Positions 16,890 to 25,880 of a stretch of 64,000 bases of DNA are shown one piece after another. Source of the DNA: UBA4246 sp045113695 (lineage in GTDB: Bacteria; Bacillota; Clostridia; Christensenellales; Aristaeellaceae); contig JBGUJG010000009.1 of the NCBI GenBank assembly GCA_045113695.1, forward strand, positions 1-64,000, given 5' to 3'. Made by a program: the position numbers and the translations under genes. Under the pieces are notes generated by a model. That model saw only the letters and a list, made by a program, of their open reading frames with translations. It was not told the DNA's origin and did no database searches. Numbering within the stretch: position 1 is the stretch's first letter; every line of letters begins with the position of its first letter.

Positions 16890-19112
16890 TCAGCCATGGT
16901 ATTCCGGTTTGTCGGTTCCGGCAGAATACCTGCCGGAAACCACCCGGCGGTCCAGCCAGACCAGCAGCTGAGGCAGGAGGAGGAGAACCAGCAGCACGGA
17001 CACGATCGCGCCCCGGCCGAGCATCTTGCCGATTTCAGAGATGTAAAAGACGCTGGAAATGATGCCGACCGCAAAGCCTGCCGTGATCAGGGCCAGCCCG
17101 CTGGTGAAAATCGTCTGCACGCTGCACCGGAGGGCTTCCCCGGCCGCGGCCAGCGGCGGCATGGTCTGCCGGCATTCCCGGTAATGGCTGGTCATCAGGA
17201 TCCCGTAATCGATCGTCGCCCCCATCTGCAGGGCCATGCAGATCAGGTAGCACATGAAAAACACGCTGCCGTCCGCACGGCCCGAGAACGCCATATTGAT
17301 CCAGACCGCTCCCTGGATCACGCAGACCAGGATCAGCGGCACCCAGACGGAGCGGAAGGAGATCATCACGATCAGGAAGACCGCCAGGATCGTGATCAGG
17401 CTGACCCGCTGCACGTCGCCGGAAAAGGAGGTCGCGATATCGTCCGTGGCGGTCAGGCTGCCGGCCATGGCCCACCGGTCCCCGTAAGCGTCCGCCATCA
17501 CAAGCTTCAGCTCATGCAGGGCTTCCGGCGCGCCGGGATCCATATAGCTGATATCCATCTCCAGAATCGCGCGGGACCAGTTTTCCCCGTCAAACGTCTC
17601 CCGGGCCAGGGCCAGAAGGCCCTCCGCCTCCGTCAGCTTCTCCCGGACGGCCTGGGGGATGAAAAGCGAAACCAGCGGCGGCGCGTTCAGCACTTTCTGA
17701 ATCAGCATGTCGCCCCGGACGGGCGGTTCCGCGCCCAGGACCTTCAGCAGGGCGGCGGCGGATTCCGGCGGGACGCCCAGGAGCTCCCCGACGCTCCGGT
17801 CATCGTAATAGCGCAGGGCCGTTTCCCCCGTCACCGGCATCGCGTAGACGGAGCGGACGGCCGGCTTCCCACCGTTCCGCACCCGGTCGATCCGGTCCAA
17901 GGTTTCTTTGAGATGCGCGTAATCCCCGTCGTCCCGGCAGGCGGGCACCAGCAGGACCGCCTGGTTGGACCGGCCGAACATGGCGGCGATCCTGGCGGAG
18001 TCGCTGTCGATGTCCCGCACGGTATAGGTATAGACGTTGCCGGTCTGGATCACCGCGCCCGCGGCGATCAGCAAAAGCAGACTCAGGCTGACCCCCGTCC
18101 GGACCTTTGCCGGCAGCCGGGTCAGCGCGTCCGCCCGGATCCTAAGCCGGCGGTGCCTGGTCTTTTTGAGAAGCGGGGTCAGCAGCACCAGCAGCCCCGG
18201 CATCAGCAGGAAAACGGCCAGCATGCTCAGCACGATGCCCTTGGCCAGCACCATGCCGATGTCATAGCCGATGGTGAAGCTCATGAAGACCAGGGAGATC
18301 ATCCCCGCGACCGTCGTCAGCGCGCTGGACGCGACCGGCATGAAGGACGCGGCCAGGGCTTCCCGCATGGCCTGTTCCGGCGCCAGCCCCTGATCGAGCT
18401 GGACGTCGTAGGCGTTGATCAGCATGATGGAATAGTCCATCGACAGGGCCAGCTGGAGGATGGCCGCCACGGCGAACGTGATAAAGGAAATGGCGGGAAA
18501 GATGAAATTGGTGCCCATGTTCAGCACGATGGACACGGCGATCACCGTCATAAAGATCAGCGGCTCCAGGAACGAGCGGCTCATCAGCAGCAGGACCGCC
18601 AGGACAATCAGGCAGGAAACCCCCATCACCAGCGGCATCTCGCCGTTCAGGGATTTCTGGATCACGCGGCTGTCCCGCACACCGCCGGCGGACAAATGGG
18701 GAATATCCCTGAGATACGCCTCCGTCCGGTCGTAGGCTTCCTCCGCGTTTTCCTCGGCCACGATCATGGACACCCGGGTATACCGCGCGTCCCCTTCCCG
18801 GGCCGTACCGTCCGCATCCGCGCGCATCATGCCCGGCAGCTCCCGGGCAAACGACAGAAAGGCTTCCAGCGCCTCCCCTTCCCCCGCCTCGTCCCGCAGG
18901 GCCACCGTCATGCCCGCCGTGGCCCCGAACTCCCGGTTCATGATGTCCAGGCCGCGCCTGGTCAGCGTGCGCTCGTCCAGATAGTCGGTCAGACTGTAGT
19001 TGATCCTGGTTTTGAGGATATTCGGCGAGGCCGCCACGGCCAGCGCCAGCACCAGCACCAGAAGCAGATAACGGAGACGCACGATCCATCCGGCCAGTTT
19101 TTCCGTTCCCAT
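16890..19112 (-). CDS. MMPL/RND-family transporter
   Basis: 740 residues in two similar halves, each with one helix, a large extracellular loop, then five to six helices. The first helix is LRYLLLVLVLALAVAA; the membrane cores hold the sterol-sensing-like segments LQLALSMDYSIMLINAY (near residue 225) and LQMGATIDYGILMTSHY (near residue 625), which carry the Asp-Tyr pair used for proton coupling in this superfamily. YdgH/YvaC-like and HpnN-like members are thought to export lipids or drugs. It is monocistronic and divergent from an iron-type ABC importer. The substrate is unknown. Confidence 0.9.
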   Translation of the reverse strand: MGTEKLAGWIVRLRYLLLVLVLALAVAASPNILKTRINYSLTDYLDERTLTRRGLDIMNREFGATAGMTVALRDEAGEGEALEAFLSFARELPGMMRADADGTAREGDARYTRVSMIVAEENAEEAYDRTEAYLRDIPHLSAGGVRDSRVIQKSLNGEMPLVMGVSCLIVLAVLLLMSRSFLEPLIFMTVIAVSIVLNMGTNFIFPAISFITFAVAAILQLALSMDYSIMLINAYDVQLDQGLAPEQAMREALAASFMPVASSALTTVAGMISLVFMSFTIGYDIGMVLAKGIVLSMLAVFLLMPGLLVLLTPLLKKTRHRRLRIRADALTRLPAKVRTGVSLSLLLLIAAGAVIQTGNVYTYTVRDIDSDSARIAAMFGRSNQAVLLVPACRDDGDYAHLKETLDRIDRVRNGGKPAVRSVYAMPVTGETALRYYDDRSVGELLGVPPESAAALLKVLGAEPPVRGDMLIQKVLNAPPLVSLFIPQAVREKLTEAEGLLALARETFDGENWSRAILEMDISYMDPGAPEALHELKLVMADAYGDRWAMAGSLTATDDIATSFSGDVQRVSLITILAVFLIVMISFRSVWVPLILVCVIQGAVWINMAFSGRADGSVFFMCYLICMALQMGATIDYGILMTSHYRECRQTMPPLAAAGEALRCSVQTIFTSGLALITAGFAVGIISSVFYISEIGKMLGRGAIVSVLLVLLLLPQLLVWLDRRVVSGRYSAGTDKPEYHG

Positions 19113-19144
19113 GCGCGCCTCCGATCCTTCAGAAATACCGGTCC

Positions 19145-19173
19145 ATTATACGTGATTTGTCCGCTTTCCGCAA
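19145..19173 (-). promoter_or_regulatory. Promoter of the MMPL gene
   Basis: Minus strand: -35 TTGCGG, 17-bp spacer, -10 TATAAT, about 30 bp before the ATG at 19112. Confidence 0.6.
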
Positions 19174-19238
19174 GGAGCGCCGGCCTGCGTTTTCCGCCGT
19201 TTATCACCCATTTTTTCCCGCTTATATGGAAAAATTGG

Positions 19239-19267
19239 TGGACATCCCGCCGGAACGGTGATATAAT
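19239..19267 (+). promoter_or_regulatory. Promoter of the ABC importer operon
   Basis: -35 TGGACA, 17-bp spacer, -10 TATAAT, about 58 bp before the chosen GTG start. Confidence 0.7.
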
Positions 19268-19324
19268 TGACAAAAAACTGAAGGCAGCAGCCCGGAATCA
19301 TTTTTGGAGAGGATGAGGAGCAGC

Positions 19325-20446
19325 GTGAGCGTAGCAATCCGGATCAAGGACGCCGTCAAAAAATACGGCAGCAATACCGTCATCCAGGACCTGAACCTGA
19401 ACATCCGCGGAGGAGAGTTCTTTACCCTTCTGGGCCCTTCCGGCTGCGGAAAGACCACCCTGCTGCGGATGATTGCCGGCTTCAACAGCATCGAAGGCGG
19501 GGATTTTTACTTCAATGACACCCGCATCAACGACCTGGACCCGGCCAAGCGCAACATCGGCATGGTGTTCCAGAACTACGCGATCTTCCCCCACCTGACG
19601 GTGCGCAAGAACGTGGAGTTCGGCCTGAAGAACCGCGCCTTCCCCAAGGACAGAATCCATGACCAGGCGGACAAATTCCTGAAGCTGATGCAGATCGACC
19701 AGCTGGCCGACCGCATGCCGGACCGCCTTTCCGGTGGCCAGCAGCAGCGCGTGGCCCTGGCCCGCGCCCTGTGCATCGAGCCGGACGTGCTGCTGATGGA
19801 CGAGCCCCTGTCCAACCTGGACGCCAAGCTGCGCGTGGAGATGCGCAGCGTGATCAAGGAGATCCAGAACAACATCGGCATCACCACCGTCTACGTCACC
19901 CATGACCAGGAGGAGGCCATGGCCGTCTCCGACCGGATCGCCGTCATGAACGGAGGCGTCATCCAGCACGTGGGCAGTCCCAAGAACATCTACCAGCGGC
20001 CGGCGAACGTGTTTGTCGCCACCTTCATCGGCCGGTCGAACATGCTGCCCGGCACCCTGTCCGTGCAGGACGGCCGGGCCGCCGTCACCCTCCCGACCGG
20101 CTATCAGGCCGAATTCGATACCGTCCGGGCCGGCTGCCTGAAAGACGGCCTGCCGGTGAAGCTCTGCGCCCGGCCGGAAGAGCTGATCGTCCAGTCCAAG
20201 GACAGGCCCGGCATCCGCGCCGTGGTGGACGACTGCGTCTTCCTGGGCCTCAACACCCACTATTTCGTCCACCTGCTGACCGGCGAAAAAGCCGAGATCA
20301 TCCAGGAGTCCACCATCGACTCCGTCATCCCCCAGGGCACGGAGATCAGCCTGCGCCTGAACACCGAAAAGGCCAACCTGTTCGAAGCGGACACCGAGCG
20401 CAGCATCATGACAGGCGTGGAAAACGACCTGGAAACGATGGGCTGA
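19325..20446 (+). CDS. ABC importer ATPase, ferric iron/polyamine type (FbpC/PotA-like)
   Basis: 373 residues from a GTG at 19325 (AGGAG 5 bases upstream); ATG at 19313 and TTG at 19304 are other possible starts. The core has Walker A GPSGCGKTT, Q-loop VFQNYAIFPHL, signature LSGGQQQRVALARAL, Walker B LLMDEPLSNLDAKLR and switch His in YVTHDQEEA. A TOBE-like regulatory domain follows from about residue 235. The nearest groups are the ferric-iron (FbpC), spermidine (PotA) and 2-aminoethylphosphonate ATPases. The fused permease and the binding protein that follow favour iron. It is the first gene of a three-gene operon. Confidence 0.92.
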   Translation: MSVAIRIKDAVKKYGSNTVIQDLNLNIRGGEFFTLLGPSGCGKTTLLRMIAGFNSIEGGDFYFNDTRINDLDPAKRNIGMVFQNYAIFPHLTVRKNVEFGLKNRAFPKDRIHDQADKFLKLMQIDQLADRMPDRLSGGQQQRVALARALCIEPDVLLMDEPLSNLDAKLRVEMRSVIKEIQNNIGITTVYVTHDQEEAMAVSDRIAVMNGGVIQHVGSPKNIYQRPANVFVATFIGRSNMLPGTLSVQDGRAAVTLPTGYQAEFDTVRAGCLKDGLPVKLCARPEELIVQSKDRPGIRAVVDDCVFLGLNTHYFVHLLTGEKAEIIQESTIDSVIPQGTEISLRLNTEKANLFEADTERSIMTGVENDLETMG

Positions 20447-20459
20447 GGGGGGATGAATC

Positions 20460-22112
20460 GTGCGGATGAAACGAAAGTTCGAGGTGTGGCACGTCATCAC
20501 CCTGATCTTCCTGGCGCTGTTCGCGCTGTTCCTGGTCTACCCGATGTTCGGCATCCTGCGCCAGGCTGTCTTTAATTCGGACGGGCAGTTTTCTTTCGCC
20601 CAGTTTGAAAAGTTCTTTTCGACCCCGTACTATTCCTCCACCATTTTAAACAGCTTCAAGGTCACCATCATGGTGACGGCGGTCACCCTGCTGCTGGGCA
20701 TCCCGTTTGCTTACTTTTATTCCTTCTTCCAGCTCAAAGGGGCCAAGTTCCTCTTCGTGGTATCGATCCTGTGCTGCATGTCCGCCCCCTTCATCGGGGC
20801 CTACAGCTGGATCATGCTGCTGGGCCGCAACGGCGTCATCACCGTGTTCCTCAAAAACAGCTTCGGCATCCGCCTGGGCAGCATCTACGGCTTCGGCGGC
20901 ATCCTGATGGTGCAGGCGCTCAAATTCTTCCCCCTGGTGTTCGTGTACATGAACGGCGCCTTCAAATCCATCGACAACACCCTGCTGGAAGCCTCCGCCA
21001 ACATGGGCTGCACCGGCGTCAAACGGTTCTTTACCGTCATCATGCAGCTGTCGATGCCGACCATCCTGGCAGCCTCCCTGCTGGTGTTCATGCGGGCGTT
21101 CGCCGATTTCGGTACCCCGCTGCTGATCGGCGAGGGCTACCGGACCTTCCCGGTCGAAATCTACAACCAGTACCTGGGCGAAAACGGGACGGACCATAAC
21201 TTCGCCGCCGCCATCTCCGTGATCGCCATCGTGGTGACCGCCGCCGTGTTCTTCCTGCAGCAGTGGGCCACCAACAAGTTCAGCTTTTCCATCAACGCCC
21301 TGCACCCGGTGCAGAAGCGCAAACCGAAGGGCCTGTCCGGCATCCTGATGTACATCTACTGCTACGGCCTGATCGCCCTGGCCTTCCTGCCGCAGATCTA
21401 CATCGTCTACCTTTCCTTCCGCAACTGCGACGGCGCGGTCTTCAAGCCCGGTTTTTCCCTGGGCAATTATGAAAAGGCCGTCAAAAAGCTGCTGGTCCGC
21501 TCCATCGAAAACACGATGATCTTCGGCGTGGTGTCCCTGGCGCTGATCATCCTCTTCGCCATCCTGATCGCCTACCTGGTCGTCCGCCGGCCGAACCCGC
21601 TGAACCACACCATCGACACGATGAGCATGCTGCCCTACATCATGCCGGGCTCCATCATCGGCATCGCCCTGGTCATCGCCTTCGGCAAGCAGCCCTTCGC
21701 CCTGACGGGCACGATGGCCATCATGATCATTTCCCTGGTTATCCGAAGGATGCCCTACACGATCCGCTCCGCCACGGCGACCCTGCAGTCCATCCCCATC
21801 AGCACGGAGGAAGCATCCATTTCCCTCGGCACCGGCAAGCTCAAGACCTTCCTGACGGTCACCGCCCCGATGATGGGCAACGGCATCCTGTCCGGCGCGG
21901 TCCTGAGCTGGGTGGCCATCGTGACGGAGCTGTCCAGCGCGATCATCCTGTACAACAACAAGACGATCACCCTGACCATGTCCACCTACGCGGCCATCTC
22001 CCGCGGCAACGACGGCCTGGCGTGCGCCTTCGCCGCCATCCTGACCGTCCTGACCGCCCTTTCGCTGATCCTGTACCTCAAATTCACGAAGTCGGAAGAC
22101 ATCAGACTCTAA
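20460..22112 (+). CDS. ABC importer permease, two fused membrane domains (FbpB/AfuB-like)
   Basis: 550 residues, about 12 helices in two repeated BPD_transp_1 domains. Each has an EAA-type ATPase-coupling loop: EASANMGCTGVKRFFTV near residue 180 and EEASISLGTGKLKTFLTV near residue 450. Such fusions of two permease copies are typical of ferric-iron transporters (FbpB, AfuB, SfuB). The GTG at 20460 with a GGGGGG site is chosen; an ATG lies two codons later. It follows the ATPase by 13 bp. The stop codon is closely followed by a heptad-repeat element that separates it from the binding-protein gene. Confidence 0.93.
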   Translation: MRMKRKFEVWHVITLIFLALFALFLVYPMFGILRQAVFNSDGQFSFAQFEKFFSTPYYSSTILNSFKVTIMVTAVTLLLGIPFAYFYSFFQLKGAKFLFVVSILCCMSAPFIGAYSWIMLLGRNGVITVFLKNSFGIRLGSIYGFGGILMVQALKFFPLVFVYMNGAFKSIDNTLLEASANMGCTGVKRFFTVIMQLSMPTILAASLLVFMRAFADFGTPLLIGEGYRTFPVEIYNQYLGENGTDHNFAAAISVIAIVVTAAVFFLQQWATNKFSFSINALHPVQKRKPKGLSGILMYIYCYGLIALAFLPQIYIVYLSFRNCDGAVFKPGFSLGNYEKAVKKLLVRSIENTMIFGVVSLALIILFAILIAYLVVRRPNPLNHTIDTMSMLPYIMPGSIIGIALVIAFGKQPFALTGTMAIMIISLVIRRMPYTIRSATATLQSIPISTEEASISLGTGKLKTFLTVTAPMMGNGILSGAVLSWVAIVTELSSAIILYNNKTITLTMSTYAAISRGNDGLACAFAAILTVLTALSLILYLKFTKSEDIRL

Positions 22113-22118
22113 GAACAT

Positions 22119-22241
22119 AGTTAGGAGTTAGGAATGAGGAGTGAGGAGTTAAAAATGGTCATGATGAGCGGCCAAAGGCCGCGATCACTATAAATTTCTC
22201 ACTTAGTGAAAGAATGGCTATCAACTCCTCACTCCTCACTG
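22119..22241. repeat. Inverted heptad-repeat element, TTAGGAG/TGAGGAG type
   Basis: Left arm about 22119-22151 is four to five 7-bp units (TTAGGAG, TTAGGAA, TGAGGAG, TGAGGAG). The right arm near 22223-22238 is its exact inverse over 16 bp. Between them is a GCGGCC-aaa-GGCCGC hairpin and a TTTCTCACT/AGTGAAAG pair. The right arm shares CTATCAACTCCTCACTCC with the element at 54371-54462. It lies inside the ABC importer operon and may lower or separate expression of the binding protein. Confidence 0.8.
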
Positions 22242-22312
22242 TTTTCCCGTTCTCCCCGGGCCAAGGCCCGCGGCGATAGATCATCATTACTTATGAAGGA
22301 GGTCCCCGTTCT

Positions 22313-23329
22313 ATGAAGAAACTGCTTTCTGTCCTGCTGGCAGCTGCCATGCTGCTGTGCGCTGTGTCCGCGCTGGCCGATGTTTCCGGTCCCCTGGTGC
22401 TGTACAGCTCCATGACGGACAACGACATCGACAACCTGATCGAAGCCTTCAACGAGAAATATCCGGATGTCGAGGTGGAAGTGGTCAACGGTTCCGCTGG
22501 CGAGCTGGAAGCCCGCGCCCGCGCCGAAAAAGACAATCCCCAGGGCGACCTGCAGTGGGGCGGCCTGTCCCCGTCCGACGGCAGCGCCAACGATGATATC
22601 TTCGCCCTGTACTTAAGCCCTTATGAAGACGACCTGCCGGACGATTACAAGTCCCACAACGGCCGCTACAACCAGGACCACCTGAGCACCATCGTCTTTT
22701 GCGTGAACGTGGAACTGGAAAAGGAACTGGGCTTTGAGATCAAGACCTACGAAGACCTGCTCCGCCCCGAACTCAAGGGCAAGGTCGTTCTGTCCGACCC
22801 CAACAGCTCCTCCGCCGCCTGGAACAACCTGTGCAACATCTTCGCCGTCTACGGCTATGATTCCGACGAAGCCTGGGCCATCCTCCGCGGCATGCTGGAA
22901 AACGGCCTGGTGATTTCGACCTCTTCCTCCGTCTGCTTCAAGGCCGTCGATTCCGGCGAATACGTCGTAGGCCTGACCTATGAAGACGGCGCGGACACCC
23001 TGCTCAAGTCCGGCTCCGACCGCATCCGCCTGCAGTATCCGGAAAACGGCGCTTCCGCCACTTCCATGGGCTGCGCGATGATCGAAGGCTGCCCGCATCC
23101 CGAAGCCGCGAAGGCCATGATCGACTTCCTGATGAGCCCCGAAGGCCAGGAAGCCCTCGCCACCCGGCTGGAAACCCTGCGCTTCACCAACCCCAAGGCC
23201 GTCTATGACATCCCCTACCTGCCGGCCAACGACACCATCAACTGGGTCTCCCGCGACGTCGCCTGGCTGACCGAGCACAAGGCCGAGCTGCTGGCCAAGT
23301 GGAACGCCATTTACGCCGAAACCCATTGA
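22313..23329 (+). CDS. ABC importer extracellular binding protein, ferric-iron type (FbpA-like)
   Basis: 338 residues, with a signal peptide of about 22 residues (MKKLLSVLLAAAMLLCAVSALA). There is no clear lipobox in front of a conserved Cys, so it may be released or held by the uncut signal; the Cys at about 17 does not fit. The mature start LVLYSSMTDNDIDNLIEAF and the segment ARAEKDNPQGDLQWGG match the FbpA/AfuA-type and related 2-aminoethylphosphonate binding proteins. Ribosome site AAGGAGG. It completes the importer encoded just upstream; the heptad element lies in the 200-bp gap, and a terminator follows. Confidence 0.92.
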   Translation: MKKLLSVLLAAAMLLCAVSALADVSGPLVLYSSMTDNDIDNLIEAFNEKYPDVEVEVVNGSAGELEARARAEKDNPQGDLQWGGLSPSDGSANDDIFALYLSPYEDDLPDDYKSHNGRYNQDHLSTIVFCVNVELEKELGFEIKTYEDLLRPELKGKVVLSDPNSSSAAWNNLCNIFAVYGYDSDEAWAILRGMLENGLVISTSSSVCFKAVDSGEYVVGLTYEDGADTLLKSGSDRIRLQYPENGASATSMGCAMIEGCPHPEAAKAMIDFLMSPEGQEALATRLETLRFTNPKAVYDIPYLPANDTINWVSRDVAWLTEHKAELLAKWNAIYAETH

Positions 23330-23345
23330 TCTGACCGGACCAAAC

Positions 23346-23379
23346 GGGGCGCCGCGGCTGGCGGCGCCCCTTCTTTGTT
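23346..23379 (+). terminator. Terminator of the ABC importer operon
   Basis: Perfect 10-bp stem GGGGCGCCGC/GCGGCGCCCC, 5-nt loop, then TTCTTTGTT. Confidence 0.9.
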
Positions 23380-23400
23380 ACAAATGAACGGAGAATCGGT

Positions 23401-24120
23401 ATGATCTGTTTTCTGACCGGCAGCCCAGTGATTCCGGGCACGGAGGTCCTGAATCCCGCCAACGGCCTGATTGATGAGCTGCGGAGCTGTTTCCCGGAAA
23501 ACTGCCGCGGGCTTTTTATCTGTTCCGATCCGGACGACACGGAGAAAGCGGATTTTTACGCCGGCTGTATCAAAAAAAGCCTGGAAAACGAAGGCTTCCG
23601 CTTCCGAAGATATCAGATTCTGGACGGCAGGAACGAAGCGCGGGCCGGCAAGCTGATCGGGCAGTCGGACCTGATCATCCTGGCCGGCGGCCATGTGCCG
23701 ACGCAGAACCTGTTCTTCCGGAAGATCGGGCTGAAGGATCTCCTGCATGGGTATGAGGGGATCGTCCTGGGCATCAGCGCCGGCACCATGAACTGCGCGG
23801 AAACGGTGTACGCCCAGCCGGAAGCGGAGGGGGAAGCCGTCGACCCCGCCTATCAGCGTTTCCTGCCCGGACTGGGGCTGACAAAGACCATGATCCTGCC
23901 TCACTACCAGATGATTAAGGACGACGTGCTGGACGGCCTGCGCGTGTTTGAGGACATCGCGTATCCGGACAGCATGGGCCGGACCTTCTGGGCCATCCCG
24001 GACGGGAGCTTTCTGCTGATCCGGGACGGGCGGGAGGAACTGCGGGGAGAGGCGTACCGGATCAGCGGCGGAGCAATCGCCCAAGCCGCCGGGGAAGGGG
24101 ATGTCATTCATCCCTGCTGA
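23401..24120 (+). CDS. Peptidase E-like S51 family protein
   Basis: 239 residues with the class-I-glutamine-amidotransferase-like fold of the S51 family. The nucleophile elbow LGISAGTMN is near residue 124, and LIILAGGHVPTQN near residue 95 matches the family's GG loop. The classic S51 enzyme, PepE, cuts Asp-X dipeptides; members of this branch (YgaJ/Lmo0363-like) are poorly known. It starts 70 bp after the importer terminator and ends before another strong terminator, so it is likely a single-gene unit. It neighbours a set of detoxification-type genes on the same strand. Confidence 0.85.
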   Translation: MICFLTGSPVIPGTEVLNPANGLIDELRSCFPENCRGLFICSDPDDTEKADFYAGCIKKSLENEGFRFRRYQILDGRNEARAGKLIGQSDLIILAGGHVPTQNLFFRKIGLKDLLHGYEGIVLGISAGTMNCAETVYAQPEAEGEAVDPAYQRFLPGLGLTKTMILPHYQMIKDDVLDGLRVFEDIAYPDSMGRTFWAIPDGSFLLIRDGREELRGEAYRISGGAIAQAAGEGDVIHPC

Positions 24121-24160
24121 AAGATCCGGACAGCCTGCCCATCCGCTTTTCGTGTGCAAA

Positions 24161-24206
24161 CCGCGCTTCATCCGGCAGGGTCAGAGGGATGAAGCGCGGT
24201 TTTTTT
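24161..24206 (+). terminator. Terminator of the S51 gene
   Basis: Perfect 13-bp stem CCGCGCTTCATCC/GGATGAAGCGCGG followed by seven T. Confidence 0.93.
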
Positions 24207-24220
24207 CGTAAAACAGCATC

Positions 24221-24251
24221 TTGACAAGCCCCGCCGGTCTGTGGTTATACT
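24221..24251 (+). promoter_or_regulatory. Promoter of the GNAT-Nudix/DJ-1/S66 operon
   Basis: -35 TTGACA, 19-bp spacer, -10 TATACT, about 40 bp before the ATG at 24290. The long spacer lowers confidence. Confidence 0.5.
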
Positions 24252-24289
24252 GACGGGGACGCGCAAATCTGACGACGGAGAAGACAAAG

Positions 24290-25285
24290 ATGGAATACCG
24301 GAAGACATGCGTCCTGAAGGACGGCAGAACCTGCACCGTGCGCAGCGGCGGCCCGGAGGACGCGCAGGCCGTGCTGGACAATTTCATCCTGACCCACGCG
24401 CAGACGGATTTCCTGACGACTTACCCGGAAGAATCTTCCTTTACCACGGAACAGGAACGGGCATACCTGCAGGAAAAAAGAGACAGCGGTCGGGAGGCTG
24501 AGCTGGTGGCCGAAATCGGCGGGCAGATCGTCGGGACGGCCGGAATCGAAACGGTCCGGGCAGCGGAAAAGACCCGGCACCGGGCGTCCTTCGGCATCAG
24601 CATCGACAGGGCCTGGTGGGGCCTTGGGATCGGGCGCGCGCTGACGGAAGCCTGCATCGAATGTGCCCGGCACGCTGGCTACAGCCAGCTGGAGCTGGAA
24701 GTCGCCGCGGAGAACAAAAGGGCGGTATCTTTATACCGGAGCGCGGGCTTTGCCGAGTACGGCAGGAACCCCAGAGCATTCCGCTCCCGGGTCAGCGGCT
24801 GGCAGGAAAATATCCTGATGCGGCTGGACCTTGAAAAGGAACGGACCGAGCGGGTCACCCTGACCAACATGTGCATGATCGTGAACGGCACAAAGGTCCT
24901 GGTGGAAGAGAAGACCGGGAAAGACGCCGGCGGGATCACCTTTCCCGGCGGCCACGTGGAGACCCGGGAGCCGGTCGTGGACTCCGTCATCCGCGAGATC
25001 AGGGAGGAAACCGGTCTCACCGTCCGCAGCCCGCGCCTGTGCGGGGTCAAGGACTGGATCAATGAGGACGGATCCCGGTATGTGGTCTTCCTGTTCACGG
25101 CGGATCAGTTTTCCGGAGAGCTTGCGTCCTCCGCGGAGGGACGGGTTTTCTGGCTGGAAAAGGACGAACTGCTTCAATCCGAATGGATCTGGCATATGGA
25201 CAGCCTGATGCGGATCCTGGCGGACGGGGAATTTTCCGAGCTGTTTCTGGACCGGGCGGACGGCTGGAAGCCCATACTGAAATAA
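24290..25285 (+). CDS. GNAT acetyltransferase-Nudix hydrolase fusion
   Basis: 331 residues made of two enzymes. Residues about 1-180 are a GNAT N-acetyltransferase: acetyl-CoA loop WWGLGIGRALTEACI (Q/RxxGxG/A type) and the VAAENKRAVSLYRSAGF segment typical of RimI/PhnO-like enzymes. Residues about 185-320 are a Nudix domain with a complete box, GGHVETREPVVDSVIREIRE followed by ETGL, as in MutT/8-oxo-dGTP diphosphatases. The two parts are joined without a visible linker and share one frame; no frameshift is seen. It starts a tight three-gene operon (15 bp to the next gene). The joint role may be chemical modification or removal of a toxic nucleotide-like compound; this is inference. Confidence 0.9.
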   Translation: MEYRKTCVLKDGRTCTVRSGGPEDAQAVLDNFILTHAQTDFLTTYPEESSFTTEQERAYLQEKRDSGREAELVAEIGGQIVGTAGIETVRAAEKTRHRASFGISIDRAWWGLGIGRALTEACIECARHAGYSQLELEVAAENKRAVSLYRSAGFAEYGRNPRAFRSRVSGWQENILMRLDLEKERTERVTLTNMCMIVNGTKVLVEEKTGKDAGGITFPGGHVETREPVVDSVIREIREETGLTVRSPRLCGVKDWINEDGSRYVVFLFTADQFSGELASSAEGRVFWLEKDELLQSEWIWHMDSLMRILADGEFSELFLDRADGWKPILK

Positions 25286-25300
25286 ACAGGAGGACAAACC

Positions 25301-25858
25301 ATGAGCAAAGTGACAGTGTTTATCACCGACGGGACCGAAGAAGCCGAATGCATCATCGCGGTGGACCTGCTGCGGCGGGCGGGGATCGAAACGGAGCTCG
25401 TATCCTGCAGCGGTTCCCGCGAGGTACTGACTTCGCATCAGCTCCGGATCACGGCGGACAAAACCTTTGAAGAAGCTTCCTTTGACGACAGCGACATGCT
25501 CTTCATTCCCGGCGGGAAAGCCGGGGTGGAAAATTTCCTGGCCCACGCCGGGCTGGCGGAAGCGCTCAGACAGCAGGCTGCCCGGGGCAGGTACATCGCC
25601 GCCGTCTGCGCCGGGCCTTCCGTTCCAGGGAGCCTGGGCCTCCTGGCGGGCAGAAACGTGACCTGCTTCCCCGGCTGGGAAAGCCATCTTGCGGGCGCCC
25701 ATGCGACCGGCGAAGGGGTCGTTGCGGACGGACCCTTTCTGACCGGCCGGGGGCTCGGGTTCTCCGTCGATCTCGCGCTCAGAATGATCGAAGCGCTGGA
25801 AGGCGAAGCGGCGGCGCTGGATATCAAAAAAAGGATCCAGCACCCGGAAACCGTATGA
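25301..25858 (+). CDS. DJ-1/PfpI family protein
   Basis: 185 residues with the DJ-1 fold. The reactive Cys sits in the nucleophile elbow YIAAVCAGPSVPG near residue 105, and the early Glu that activates it is in DGTEEAECI near residue 16. Family members act as glyoxalase-III/deglycase-like or chaperone-like stress proteins. It is most like the ThiJ/YajL group that begins MSKVTVFITDGTEEAE. Ribosome site AGGAGG. It lies between the GNAT-Nudix fusion and the S66 peptidase in the same operon. Confidence 0.9.
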   Translation: MSKVTVFITDGTEEAECIIAVDLLRRAGIETELVSCSGSREVLTSHQLRITADKTFEEASFDDSDMLFIPGGKAGVENFLAHAGLAEALRQQAARGRYIAAVCAGPSVPGSLGLLAGRNVTCFPGWESHLAGAHATGEGVVADGPFLTGRGLGFSVDLALRMIEALEGEAAALDIKKRIQHPETV

Positions 25859-25880
25859 CGCACAGCAGGAGGAGAAAACC

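Noticed and set aside
16896..19316. 806-aa plus-strand frame opposite the MMPL gene
   Set aside because: Shadow of the transporter; Gln/His/Arg-rich and no motif.
20646..22118. 490-aa minus-strand frame opposite the ABC permease gene
   Set aside because: Shadow frame, Asp/Gly/Gln-rich, no signal or domain.
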